Source: an uncultured Coriobacteriaceae bacterium | GTDB taxonomy: Bacteria > Actinomycetota > Coriobacteriia > Coriobacteriales > Atopobiaceae | Assembly (NCBI GenBank): GCA_902793195.1 | Contig: CADBCS010000022.1 | Location: forward strand, 1-44,100 | DNA length: 44,100 nucleotides | Direction of reading: 5' to 3' | In this document: positions 1 through 7,332 of the stretch, in pieces | Layout: every line of letters begins with the position of its first letter | Position numbering within the stretch: position 1 is the stretch's first letter | Notes under the pieces: generated by a model | What the model was told of the DNA's origin: nothing | Seen by the model: the letters and a program-made list of their open reading frames with translations, nothing else | Databases searched by the model: none | Translations under genes and position numbers: made by a program

Positions 1-40
1 CGTTTTCGGGAGGTCTGCCTCCATGCCTCGCGGCATCAAG

Positions 41-73
41 AATCGGGCGGACGCATGGGAAGTCCGCCCGATT
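41..73 (-). terminator. Hairpin downstream of the HerA-like gene
   Basis: A perfect 12-bp inverted repeat (AATCGGGCGGAC / GTCCGCCCGATT) with a 9-nt loop lies about 30 bases past the stop codon of the minus-strand HerA-like gene. It has only a short T tract, so it is a terminator-like hairpin rather than a textbook intrinsic terminator. Confidence 0.5.
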
Positions 74-104
74 CGTAAGGCACCTTATGTTACAGCCCCC
101 TGTG

Positions 105-1781
105 CTATCGCCTGGTGCCAAAGATGCCGCGGGTGATCTGCCTGCCGGCCTCGCGGCCGATGGTGCCCACCACGCTGTTAAAGATATTGCCCACAACGCG
201 GTCGCGGGCGCGCTTGGCCTCGGCCTCACGCCGCTCGGCCTCCTTCTCCTCCTTGAGGCGCAGGCGGTCCGCTTCCTTCTCGGCCTTCAGGCGCAGGCGG
301 TCCTCCTCCTTCTCGGCCTTCAGGCGCAGGCGCTCGGCCTCCTTCTCGGCCTTGGCTGCGGCCGCGGCCTCCTCCTTCTCGGCCTTCGCCGCCGCTGCGG
401 CCTCCTCTTTGGCCTTGCGAGCCTCGAATTCGGCCTTCTCCTTCTCGAAGGCGGCGCGCTCGGCAGCGAGCTTTGCGGCCTCGTCGGCCTCTGCACGCGC
501 CTGCTCTATGAGCTCGTACGCGCTCTCGCGGTCCACCGCCTCCTCGTACTTGGACATAAGGTCGTTCTGGTTGGCAAGCACGCTCGAGATGATGCCAGGG
601 TCGGCAGCTGCCATGCGACAGGCTGGGAAGAGCACGCGGGCGCGCTCCACCACGCTGGGACGACCTCCCTCGTCCAAAAAGCTCACCAGCGCCTCGCCCG
701 TGCCCACGTCTTGCAGAGCCTGCACCGAGTCGAAGGCGGGGTTGGCGCGGAAGCTGGCCGCGGCGGCCTTGACCGCCTTCTGCTCGGCCGGCGTGTAGGC
801 GCGCAGCCCGTGCTGCACGCGGTTGGAGAGCTGGGCCAGCACCTCGTTGGGGACGTCCGACGGGCTTTGGGTGATAAAGTACACGCCCACGCCCTTGGAG
901 CGGATAAGCTTGACCACCTGGACGACCTTCTCGGTGAGGGTCTTGGGCATGCCGTTGAACAGCAGGTGCGCCTCGTCGAAGAAGAACACGAACTTGGGCT
1001 GATCGAGGTCACCCACCTCGGGCAGGCGCTCGAACAGGGTGGAGAGCATCCACAGCAGGAACATGGAGTATATGAGTGGCATGCTCATGAGCTGCTGGGC
1101 ATTGAGGATGTTCACGTAGCCGCGGCCGCTTGCGTCGCAGGCGAACCAGTCCATGATGTCGAGGCTGGGCTCACCAAAGAAGATGTTGCCGCCCTGGTCC
1201 TCCAGCGCGATGAGCGCGCGTTGGATGGCACCCACCGACTGAGAGGACACGCGGCCGTAGGTCGTCTCGTACTCCTTGGCGTGCTCGGCCACATATGCGA
1301 GCATGGAGCGCAGGTCCTTGAGATCGAGCAGAAGCATCTGCTGGTCGTCTGCCACGCGGAACACGATGTTGAGGACGCCCTGCTGCACCTCGGTGAGGCC
1401 GAGCAGGCGGCTGAGCAGTTGCGGTCCCATGTCCGAGATGGTTATGCGCACGGGGCAACCTGCGTCACCGAGCATGTCCCAGATGCGGCAGGGGGTGCCA
1501 CGGAACGCGAACTGCCGCTCGTCGATGCCGAAGGTGGCCATGCGCTCGCGCAGGGAGTCGGTGAGGTCGCCCGCCTGGGCCATGCCCGTAACGTCGCCCT
1601 TCACGTCGGCCATGAACACGGGGACGCCCGCGTCCGAGAAGCCCTCGGCCATGACCTTGAGCGTCACCGTCTTGCCCGTGCCGCTTGCGCCCGCAATGAG
1701 GCCGTGGCGGTTGGCTTGGTTGAGCAGCAGGTAGCAGGGGTTGTCGCCTTGCGCGATCCAAAGCTTGTTGTCTGTGAGCAT
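105..1781 (-). CDS. HerA-like DUF853 P-loop ATPase with C-terminal coiled coil
   Basis: A 558-residue cytoplasmic ATPase of the bacterial HerA/DUF853 family, related to the FtsK-HerA DNA-translocating motors. Walker A GASGTGKT is at residues 31-38 and a hydrophobic Walker B (FVFFFDEAH) near 262-272, followed by an ITQSPSDVP stretch typical of the family. From about residue 413 to 527 the chain becomes a highly charged Glu/Lys/Ala/Arg coiled coil containing tandem repeats, and it ends in a short basic tail. An upstream ATG exists 7 codons earlier, but the ATG at 1781 has a GAGAGGA ribosome site 7 bases ahead and matches the family N-terminus. It is last in the minus-strand run behind rsmI. The DNA-related role is inferred from family; the exact substrate is unknown. 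Confidence 0.88.
   Translation of the reverse strand: MLTDNKLWIAQGDNPCYLLLNQANRHGLIAGASGTGKTVTLKVMAEGFSDAGVPVFMADVKGDVTGMAQAGDLTDSLRERMATFGIDERQFAFRGTPCRIWDMLGDAGCPVRITISDMGPQLLSRLLGLTEVQQGVLNIVFRVADDQQMLLLDLKDLRSMLAYVAEHAKEYETTYGRVSSQSVGAIQRALIALEDQGGNIFFGEPSLDIMDWFACDASGRGYVNILNAQQLMSMPLIYSMFLLWMLSTLFERLPEVGDLDQPKFVFFFDEAHLLFNGMPKTLTEKVVQVVKLIRSKGVGVYFITQSPSDVPNEVLAQLSNRVQHGLRAYTPAEQKAVKAAAASFRANPAFDSVQALQDVGTGEALVSFLDEGGRPSVVERARVLFPACRMAAADPGIISSVLANQNDLMSKYEEAVDRESAYELIEQARAEADEAAKLAAERAAFEKEKAEFEARKAKEEAAAAAKAEKEEAAAAAKAEKEAERLRLKAEKEEDRLRLKAEKEADRLRLKEEKEAERREAEAKRARDRVVGNIFNSVVGTIGREAGRQITRGIFGTRR
242..411 (-). repeat. In-frame tandem repeats in the HerA-like coiled coil
   Basis: Three 33-bp units (starting near 251, 284 and 317) encode the 11-residue motif RLRLKAEKEAD with few changes. 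An adjoining pair of about 30-bp units encodes AAAAAKAEKEE. The repeats keep frame and heptad-like charge patterning. They are a likely site of copy-number variation between strains. Confidence 0.75.
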
Positions 1782-1864
1782 CGTGAGTCCTCTCGAAGGC
1801 ATTGTCGATTGGACAGTATCTTAGCAGTTAGACGCCACGCCCGATGACTGAGAAAGGGAAAGCC

Positions 1865-2722
1865 CTATTCCCGGTTGGCGCCTAGGATGGCGTCGTACAC
1901 CTGGGAGCGGGCAAGCCCATACTCGCGGGCCAGACGCTTGGCGAGCCGGCTCTTGGACTCGCCGGCAGCAAGTCCCTCGGCAATGGCGTCCTCAAGGGAG
2001 ACGGCGGCCGCGGGCCCGTCGCGCTCCTCGCCCAAAACCGGCCCCTCGACCACCACCACGCACTCGCCACGCACCTCGGGACCGGCACAAACCCGCTCGG
2101 CCAGAGCAGGCGCGACGTCGCGCACGACCTCCTCGTGCAACTTGGTGAGCTCGCGCAACAGCGCCACGCGGCGCAGCGGCATCGTCTGGGCCACCGACAG
2201 GAGCGTCGCCGCCACACGATGCGGCGACTCGTAGAACACCAGCGCACCCGGCACGACGGCAAGCTCGCGAAGACGCCGCTCGCGCGCACCGGCCTTGCGG
2301 GGAAGGAAGCCCTCAAAGAAGAAGTGGTCCATGGGCAGGCCGGAGGCCACCAACGCGCAGGTCACGGCACTTGGTCCCGGTATCACCTCCGTGGGCAGCC
2401 CTGCGTCGAGCGCCGCGTCCACCAGATGCCTGCCGGGATCCGACACTCCCGGCATGCCGGCATCCGAGACAAACGCCACGCGCTCGCCGCCTCGCACGCG
2501 ATCCATCACGCCGTCCACGCGCGAGGCGATGACGTTCTCGTCGCAGCGCATGAGGGGAACGCGCACCTCGAAGCGCGCAAGGAGCTTGGATGTTACGCGC
2601 GTGTCCTCGCACAGCACGATGTCGGCGGCACGCAAGGTGTTCAGCACGCGCTCGGAAATGTCACTCAGATTGCCGATGGGCGTGCCCACCATGGAGAGCA
2701 TGCCCGAACCGCCCGCACTCAC
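1865..2722 (-). CDS. rsmI: 16S rRNA (cytidine1402-2'-O)-methyltransferase RsmI
   Basis: A tetrapyrrole-methylase-fold enzyme that uses S-adenosylmethionine to methylate the 2'-O of C1402 in the ribosomal decoding centre. The N-terminal VGTPIGNLSDIS motif, the LCEDTR motif, the SDAGMPGVSDPG loop and the VIPGPSA motif are all present, and the length (285 residues) is normal. The frame stays open upstream, but I chose GTG at 2722 because it forms a GTGA overlap with the stop of the upstream GH5-like gene, implying translational coupling. An ATG at 2701 is the alternative. The C-terminal part (AGESKSRLAKRLAREYGL) matches the usual RsmI tail. Confidence 0.93.
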   Translation of the reverse strand: MSAGGSGMLSMVGTPIGNLSDISERVLNTLRAADIVLCEDTRVTSKLLARFEVRVPLMRCDENVIASRVDGVMDRVRGGERVAFVSDAGMPGVSDPGRHLVDAALDAGLPTEVIPGPSAVTCALVASGLPMDHFFFEGFLPRKAGARERRLRELAVVPGALVFYESPHRVAATLLSVAQTMPLRRVALLRELTKLHEEVVRDVAPALAERVCAGPEVRGECVVVVEGPVLGEERDGPAAAVSLEDAIAEGLAAGESKSRLAKRLAREYGLARSQVYDAILGANRE

Positions 2723-3759
2723 TCCAACATGCTTCGCTCGAAGCTGGCCAGGGCGACGCGAGAGTCCCACCCCGAGAGCTGGGCGCCCGTCTTCCACGTT
2801 TGGAAGAACCATGCCGGCAGATCGTCGAACGCCGCGATCTGCTCCGAGCAGTACACGCGCTCAAGCGCGATGCGACCCTCCGGGGTCATGAGGGAGTCGG
2901 CAAACGGCAGCGCCGCGCTCCATGCACCCACCATCACCGGCATGCCACACCTCTTTGCGCGCGCCAACACGTCGCGCGACCGGGAGACCAGCTTTGAGGC
3001 GCCCGCCGGTCCCGTGGCATCGAGCTGGTCGGTGTAGTGGTACAGATGGCAGTCCAGCCACACGTTGCGATAGCGACTCGACGACATGAAGCCACGCCAT
3101 GCGTTGGGAAGTCCCCCATCGGGCAGCACCACGCACGTCTCGTCGCCGGCCGCCTCGCGTATTACGGCATACGCCTCTCGATAGTAGTTGCGCAACGCAT
3201 GTGGGGAGACGCCCTCGGTAATGCCCAGCAGCCCCTTGCGATGCTGGACAAGCGGCTCGTCTGCCACCTCGATGCCCATGAGGGCGGAGGACTGGCCATA
3301 GCGACTGGCCAGTCCGGCCAGCACGCTGAGCATGCCCTCGCGCTTGTTTCGTCCGGTGCTGGAGAGCTCGTCCTCCTCGTTTTGCCTCCCGGGACAGATG
3401 TCGAGCACCAACAGGACGCTGAGGTTGTTGTCGTGCGCCCAGTCCATGGCATCGTCCACGTACTCCACGCAGCCCACGTTAAAGCTGGGCTCGGGTCCCC
3501 TCTTGCCAAAGACGTACCAGGGGACGGGCAGGCGCACGGCGTTGAATCCACGGCGCGCGATCTGCTCGAAGTCGTCGCAGGTGATAAACGTGCTGCGATG
3601 CTCGCGGACGAGATCGCGATAGAGTCCGCGACCGAGCGTCTCGGCGACGCCGCGCTCCCCCAACGCACCGGTGCCGGCAAACAGGTCTGGCGTCACCCAC
3701 GACTTGAGGCTCAACCAACCTGTGAGATTGACCCCATGAAGGGTGTCACGATATGCCAT
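2719..3759 (-). CDS. GH5-fold (exo-1,3-beta-glucanase-like) protein, probable pseudoenzyme
   Basis: A 346-residue intracellular protein (no signal peptide) with the architecture of glycoside hydrolase family 5, closest in motifs to the exo-1,3-beta-glucanase branch. NLTGWLSLKSWVTPDLF stands near residue 11, STFITCDDF follows, an ADEPL at about 166-170 replaces NEP, and DCHLYHY replaces the DTHHY-type motif. The family nucleophile motif GEWS reads GAWS here: codon 2923-2925 is GCA, Ala279. The acid/base Glu (residue 168) is retained, but its preceding Asn is Asp. The ATG at 3759 has an AAGGAGG site 5 bases ahead; a longer upstream start lacks this. It lies between ricT and rsmI and overlaps rsmI by 4 bases. 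Fold is confident; hydrolytic activity is doubtful. Confidence 0.82.
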   Translation of the reverse strand: MAYRDTLHGVNLTGWLSLKSWVTPDLFAGTGALGERGVAETLGRGLYRDLVREHRSTFITCDDFEQIARRGFNAVRLPVPWYVFGKRGPEPSFNVGCVEYVDDAMDWAHDNNLSVLLVLDICPGRQNEEDELSSTGRNKREGMLSVLAGLASRYGQSSALMGIEVADEPLVQHRKGLLGITEGVSPHALRNYYREAYAVIREAAGDETCVVLPDGGLPNAWRGFMSSSRYRNVWLDCHLYHYTDQLDATGPAGASKLVSRSRDVLARAKRCGMPVMVGAWSAALPFADSLMTPEGRIALERVYCSEQIAAFDDLPAWFFQTWKTGAQLSGWDSRVALASFERSMLE

Positions 3760-3912
3760 GCGGACCTCCTTGCGCCACGAGCCACCGCGCATTGCGCGCA
3801 CATTTAGTATAGCCTCCCGCACGGACCAAAACGTCCATCAAATAGAAAGCATCCTGAACATGCTGCTCGCACCACGTATGGTAAGCCGATGCCCCCGCAC
3901 GACGCCTGAGCC

Positions 3913-5475
3913 CTAGGAGCCGGACTGACCCTCTGTGCCGCTGGGCTTGCGACTCCTGCGACGGCGACGCCTGCGCTTGGGCGCCCCGTCTGCGGCCGCC
4001 TGCTGCTGTGGCTTGGGCTGTTGCTGTGGCTTGGGCTGCTGCTGTGCCTTCTGTCCGGCACGGTCGCCCGGACGACGGCGCTGCCGCTTCTGTGCCTTCT
4101 CGCCCTGCTGCTGGGTTGCGGCGGCATTGGTGCCCGATGTCTGGTGGTGCCGACGACGCCTGCCTTCCTTGGGCTGCTCGGCGTCGTTGCCCTTGGCGGG
4201 AGCCTGCGCAGCCGCCGTCTGCTCGCCGGTGCCTCCCGAGCCCGCACGCCTGCGACGACGGCGTCGCGTACGCTTCTCGGGTGCCTCGGGAGCCGCATCT
4301 GCGTCGCTGGCCTGTGCGGCGTTGCGGGACTCGACGTTGTTTGCCTTGCCCTTGTCGGCCTCGACCGCCTTCTTGCGACGACGGCGTCGGCGACTCGGCT
4401 GACCCTGATCGTCGCGAGCCGACGCGGCCTGCGCATTCTGCTCCTGCGACTGTCCGCCCTTGCGCTTGCGGCGCTTGCGTGGCTTGGTATCCACGAACAG
4501 GTCGGCCTCGTCGAATGTGTCGTCGGGAAGCACGCCGTTCTTGCGATCGAGCTCGGCCAGCGCCATCTGCACGTCGGGCGAGCTGAGCTTCTCCAGCGAC
4601 GCGCGCACCACGGTGTCGGGCCTGCAGGGACAATGCAGCTCCTCCGACTTCTTTACCGCGGCCTCCGAGGTCTCCATCTCCGCGAGCGGGATCCTCACGA
4701 CCTTGCCGTTCTCGATGCGCATGCAGATCTCTTCCTTGGGCGTGTCGTATTCCACGATCTTCGCCTTGCCCAGCGGCGTGTCGATAACGGCGTTGCGCTT
4801 GGGTGCGCGACCCTTGAAGTCGCGATATGCCTCGAACTCGTAACGCAGGCAGCACATGAGCCTGCCGCACGCGCCACTGATCTTGTTGGAGGTGAGCGGC
4901 AGGTCCTGCTCCTTGGCCATGCGGATGGAGACCGGCTCGAACGAGAGGCCAAAGCGTGCGCAGCAGAGCTCCTGGCCGCAGTGACCGTAGCCACCCACGA
5001 CAGCCGCCTCCTCGCGCACGCCGATCTGGCGCATGTCTATGCGCTCGTGCAGCTCGTGGGAGATGTCGCGCACCAGCTGCCTAAAGTCGACGCGCTCCTC
5101 GGCGGCGAAGTAGCACACGACCTTCTCGCCACCAAACAGGTACTCCACGCCAACGGGCTTCATGTCCAGCCCGCTCTGTGCGACGAGCTGCCTAAAGACG
5201 GGAAACGCCTCCTCGCCCTTGCGGGCGAGCGAGTCCGCCAGGTCCAGGTCCGCCACGGTGGCAACGCGCAGCACCGGCTTGAGCGTGGCGTTGCCAATCA
5301 TCCTGCCGAGCTCCGCATTGCTCACCTCGCGCGGCCCGGAGGTGGCAAGGCCGATCTCGGTTCCGCGCTCGGTGGAGCAGATGAGATGGTCTCCCTCCTG
5401 GGCTCCCGTTGCGCCCGCGTCGAACCAGAGGTCACGCGCGGCATAGGTGAATTTCACCGATATGACGGTGGGCAT
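3913..5475 (-). CDS. ricT: RicT/YaaT-like PSP1-domain protein with long basic tail
   Basis: A 520-residue protein whose first about 285 residues match the PSP1/RicT (YaaT) family, which in Bacillus forms the Fe-S RicAFT complex that affects RNase Y-dependent RNA processing. Cys motifs CGQELCC (about 166-172), CGRLMCC (about 203-210) and HCPC (about 279-283) suit Fe-S or metal binding. The remaining about 235 residues are low complexity, with alternating Arg/Lys blocks (RRRRRRKK, RRRRRRRAG, RRRRRRRRSRKP), Gln/Pro repeats and acidic linkers. These are predicted to be disordered and possibly RNA-binding. The ATG at 5475 has AAGGAGG 7 bases ahead and overlaps the end of holB by 22 bases. RicT homologues are usually about 270 residues, so the tail doubles the protein. 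Confidence 0.88.
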   Translation of the reverse strand: MPTVISVKFTYAARDLWFDAGATGAQEGDHLICSTERGTEIGLATSGPREVSNAELGRMIGNATLKPVLRVATVADLDLADSLARKGEEAFPVFRQLVAQSGLDMKPVGVEYLFGGEKVVCYFAAEERVDFRQLVRDISHELHERIDMRQIGVREEAAVVGGYGHCGQELCCARFGLSFEPVSIRMAKEQDLPLTSNKISGACGRLMCCLRYEFEAYRDFKGRAPKRNAVIDTPLGKAKIVEYDTPKEEICMRIENGKVVRIPLAEMETSEAAVKKSEELHCPCRPDTVVRASLEKLSSPDVQMALAELDRKNGVLPDDTFDEADLFVDTKPRKRRKRKGGQSQEQNAQAASARDDQGQPSRRRRRRKKAVEADKGKANNVESRNAAQASDADAAPEAPEKRTRRRRRRRAGSGGTGEQTAAAQAPAKGNDAEQPKEGRRRRHHQTSGTNAAATQQQGEKAQKRQRRRPGDRAGQKAQQQPKPQQQPKPQQQAAADGAPKRRRRRRRSRKPSGTEGQSGS

Positions 5476-6599
5476 ACAAGTGCCTCCTTGATGGCAAAGA
5501 GCATGACCTCGATGGCCAGCTGTGGTGTTACGTTTCGGGCAACGTCGCTCGCGGCGGCTCGGCACGCCTCCAGGGCCCCAAGCACGCCCGCGGTCGTGGA
5601 CGCCTGCGCGATGCGCTCCACGGCGTCGGACACGTCGGCGTTCACGATGGGTTCCGCTGCCCCCTCGCAGCGCATGAGCACGTCACGCAAAAACGACTCC
5701 GCGGCTGCAAGAGCCTCCATGATACCCGAACGCTCCCGCGCGGTGAGTTCGCGCTTGTGCATCTCCTCAATCTGTCGAAGAGCCTTGGGCGAGAGGAACT
5801 CCTCGTCGTCGGTCGCGGCGCGCTCCTGACGCTCCTTGACCTCTTCGAGCGGCGAGCGAATCTCCTCGCATAGCTGCCGCGCCGCCAGAAGGACGTCCCA
5901 TTGGTCGTCGTTCCTCAGCTCACCAAGCACGCGCACCACGGAGCGACGCACCGCGCGTCGCCCAGGCGAGGCCAGAAACTCCGCGGCGCGCTCGGGCGTG
6001 CCCGTGATGGAGAGCGCGATGGCGGCCTCCGTCCTGTTGGCGCCGGCCTTGCGCTCGATGGCCAACAGGGCTACGTCGGGCGGGACCACGCGAAACGGGA
6101 CCTGCTGGCAACGCGAGACGATGGTAGAGAGCACGGCGTCGGCGGAACGCGCCAGAAGGATGAACATGACGTTTGGCGGCGGCTCCTCTATGGTCTTGAG
6201 CAGGGCGTTTGCCGACCTGCCCCTCAGGCGGTCGGCCCCGTCCAGAATGTAGACCTTGTGCGTGGAGCGGATGGGCGCCAACGCGACGTCCTCTATGAGC
6301 TCGCGAATCTGGTCCACCAGATAGCCCGAGACCCCACCCGGCGCGAGGTGCCTCACGTCGGGATGGGTGTGGTGCGCCACCCGTATGCACTCGTCACACG
6401 AGCCATCGCCACCATGCGGACACACGACGCACTGCGCGAGCGCGTCGGCAGCCTCGAGCATGCCGGACCCGGGCACGCCCAGGAACAGGTATGCATGCGA
6501 GAGCCGATCCTCCACGAGCGCCGCGGCAAAGAAGTCGCGCACGCGCGGCTGGTGTGATATTCGCTCGAGCGCATCCGGCACGATGGGAACGTTTGCCAC
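5454..6599 (-). CDS. holB: DNA polymerase III delta' subunit
   Basis: A clamp-loader subunit of 381 residues. The N-terminal AAA+ module has a degenerate P loop (GVPGSGM, lacking the Walker Lys), as is usual in delta', a Cys4-like zinc module (CVVC...CDEC) near residues 58-72, and the SRC motif (STIVSRCQQ) near 160 that supplies the arginine finger. The ADRLRGRSANALLKTIEEPP segment is diagnostic. Translation starts at GTG 6599 behind a GGAAGG site. It sits 26 bases after tmk and overlaps ricT, as in the conserved tmk-holB-ricT arrangement. Confidence 0.93.
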   Translation of the reverse strand: MANVPIVPDALERISHQPRVRDFFAAALVEDRLSHAYLFLGVPGSGMLEAADALAQCVVCPHGGDGSCDECIRVAHHTHPDVRHLAPGGVSGYLVDQIRELIEDVALAPIRSTHKVYILDGADRLRGRSANALLKTIEEPPPNVMFILLARSADAVLSTIVSRCQQVPFRVVPPDVALLAIERKAGANRTEAAIALSITGTPERAAEFLASPGRRAVRRSVVRVLGELRNDDQWDVLLAARQLCEEIRSPLEEVKERQERAATDDEEFLSPKALRQIEEMHKRELTARERSGIMEALAAAESFLRDVLMRCEGAAEPIVNADVSDAVERIAQASTTAGVLGALEACRAAASDVARNVTPQLAIEVMLFAIKEALVCPPSYR

Positions 6600-6625
6600 A
6601 GGCGCCTTCCTTTCTGGCGCTGGCG

Positions 6626-7252
6626 CTACAGAGAGACGACGCCCCTGAGTGCCTCGCGTACTCTGGCGTGCACCACCTCGACGGTGCCAATCGCGTCTAC
6701 AATGTGGACGCGATCAGGCTCCTCCCGAGCCAGGCGCAGGTACTCGTCGCGCACCCGCTGCTGGAACTCCATGCCCTCGCTTTCCAGGCGGTCGGCACCC
6801 TCGTGGGTCGCGCGCGTGAGCGCCTCCTTGGGGTCGATGTCGAAGACGAGGGTGGCGTTGGGCACGATTCCGCAGCGACCCAGGTCGTTTGCGGTCTTCA
6901 CCAGGTCGCGCGGCAGTCCGCGGCCGCCTGCCTGGTAGGCATAGGTGGAGTCGAAGAAGCGGTCGCACACGATCACCGCACCGCGCTCGAGCGCCGGACG
7001 AATGATCTGATGGACGAGCTGCGCCCGTGCGGCCTCGTACAAAAGAAGCTCGCACTCGTCGCACATCTCCTCGTACTGAGGGTCGAGCACCAAGAGGCGA
7101 AGCTTCTCGGAAAGGCGCGTGCCACCGGGCTCGCGAAGTCGGACGACCTCGTGCCCCGCGGCCTCAAGATCTTCCACGAGCAGCGACGCCTGCGTGGTCT
7201 TGCCACCCCCGTCCACGCCCTCGAGCGTGATCAACAGCCCTGGATTCGACAT
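6626..7252 (-). CDS. tmk: Thymidylate kinase
   Basis: Phosphorylates dTMP to dTDP with ATP in the dTTP pathway. The 208-residue chain has the P loop EGVDGGGKTTQ at residues 11-21, the LREPGGT motif that follows the first helix-strand, CDRFFDSTYAYQ for the nucleoside pocket, and a RATHEGADRLE lid region. Length is normal. ATG at 7252 follows a GGGAGAGG site. It begins the tmk-holB-ricT run downstream of topA. Confidence 0.96.
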   Translation of the reverse strand: MSNPGLLITLEGVDGGGKTTQASLLVEDLEAAGHEVVRLREPGGTRLSEKLRLLVLDPQYEEMCDECELLLYEAARAQLVHQIIRPALERGAVIVCDRFFDSTYAYQAGGRGLPRDLVKTANDLGRCGIVPNATLVFDIDPKEALTRATHEGADRLESEGMEFQQRVRDEYLRLAREEPDRVHIVDAIGTVEVVHARVREALRGVVSL

Positions 7253-7305
7253 CGACCTCTCCCCTCTCGCCGTTTTTCAACAATTATGTCACACGCTACT
7301 CTGCC

Positions 7306-7332
7306 GAGAGAAGGGGGCAAACCCCTTTTCTC
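7306..7332 (-). terminator. Hairpin at the topA stop codon
   Basis: An 11-bp inverted repeat with one mismatch (GAGAGAAGGGG / CCCCTTTTCTC) and a 5-nt loop abuts the topA stop codon, upstream of tmk. It resembles the larger hairpin at 21138-21174. There is no clear T tract, so it may be a processing or partial termination site. Confidence 0.45.

Noticed and set aside
87..1847. 586-residue open frame antisense to the HerA-like gene
   Set aside because: Low-complexity Leu/Gly/Ala reading of the complementary strand in high-GC DNA, no motif or ribosome site; the minus-strand gene explains it.
4021..5829. 602-residue plus-strand frame across ricT and holB
   Set aside because: Shadow frame caused by GC-rich third positions; contains no recognisable domain, while both minus-strand genes have clear motifs.
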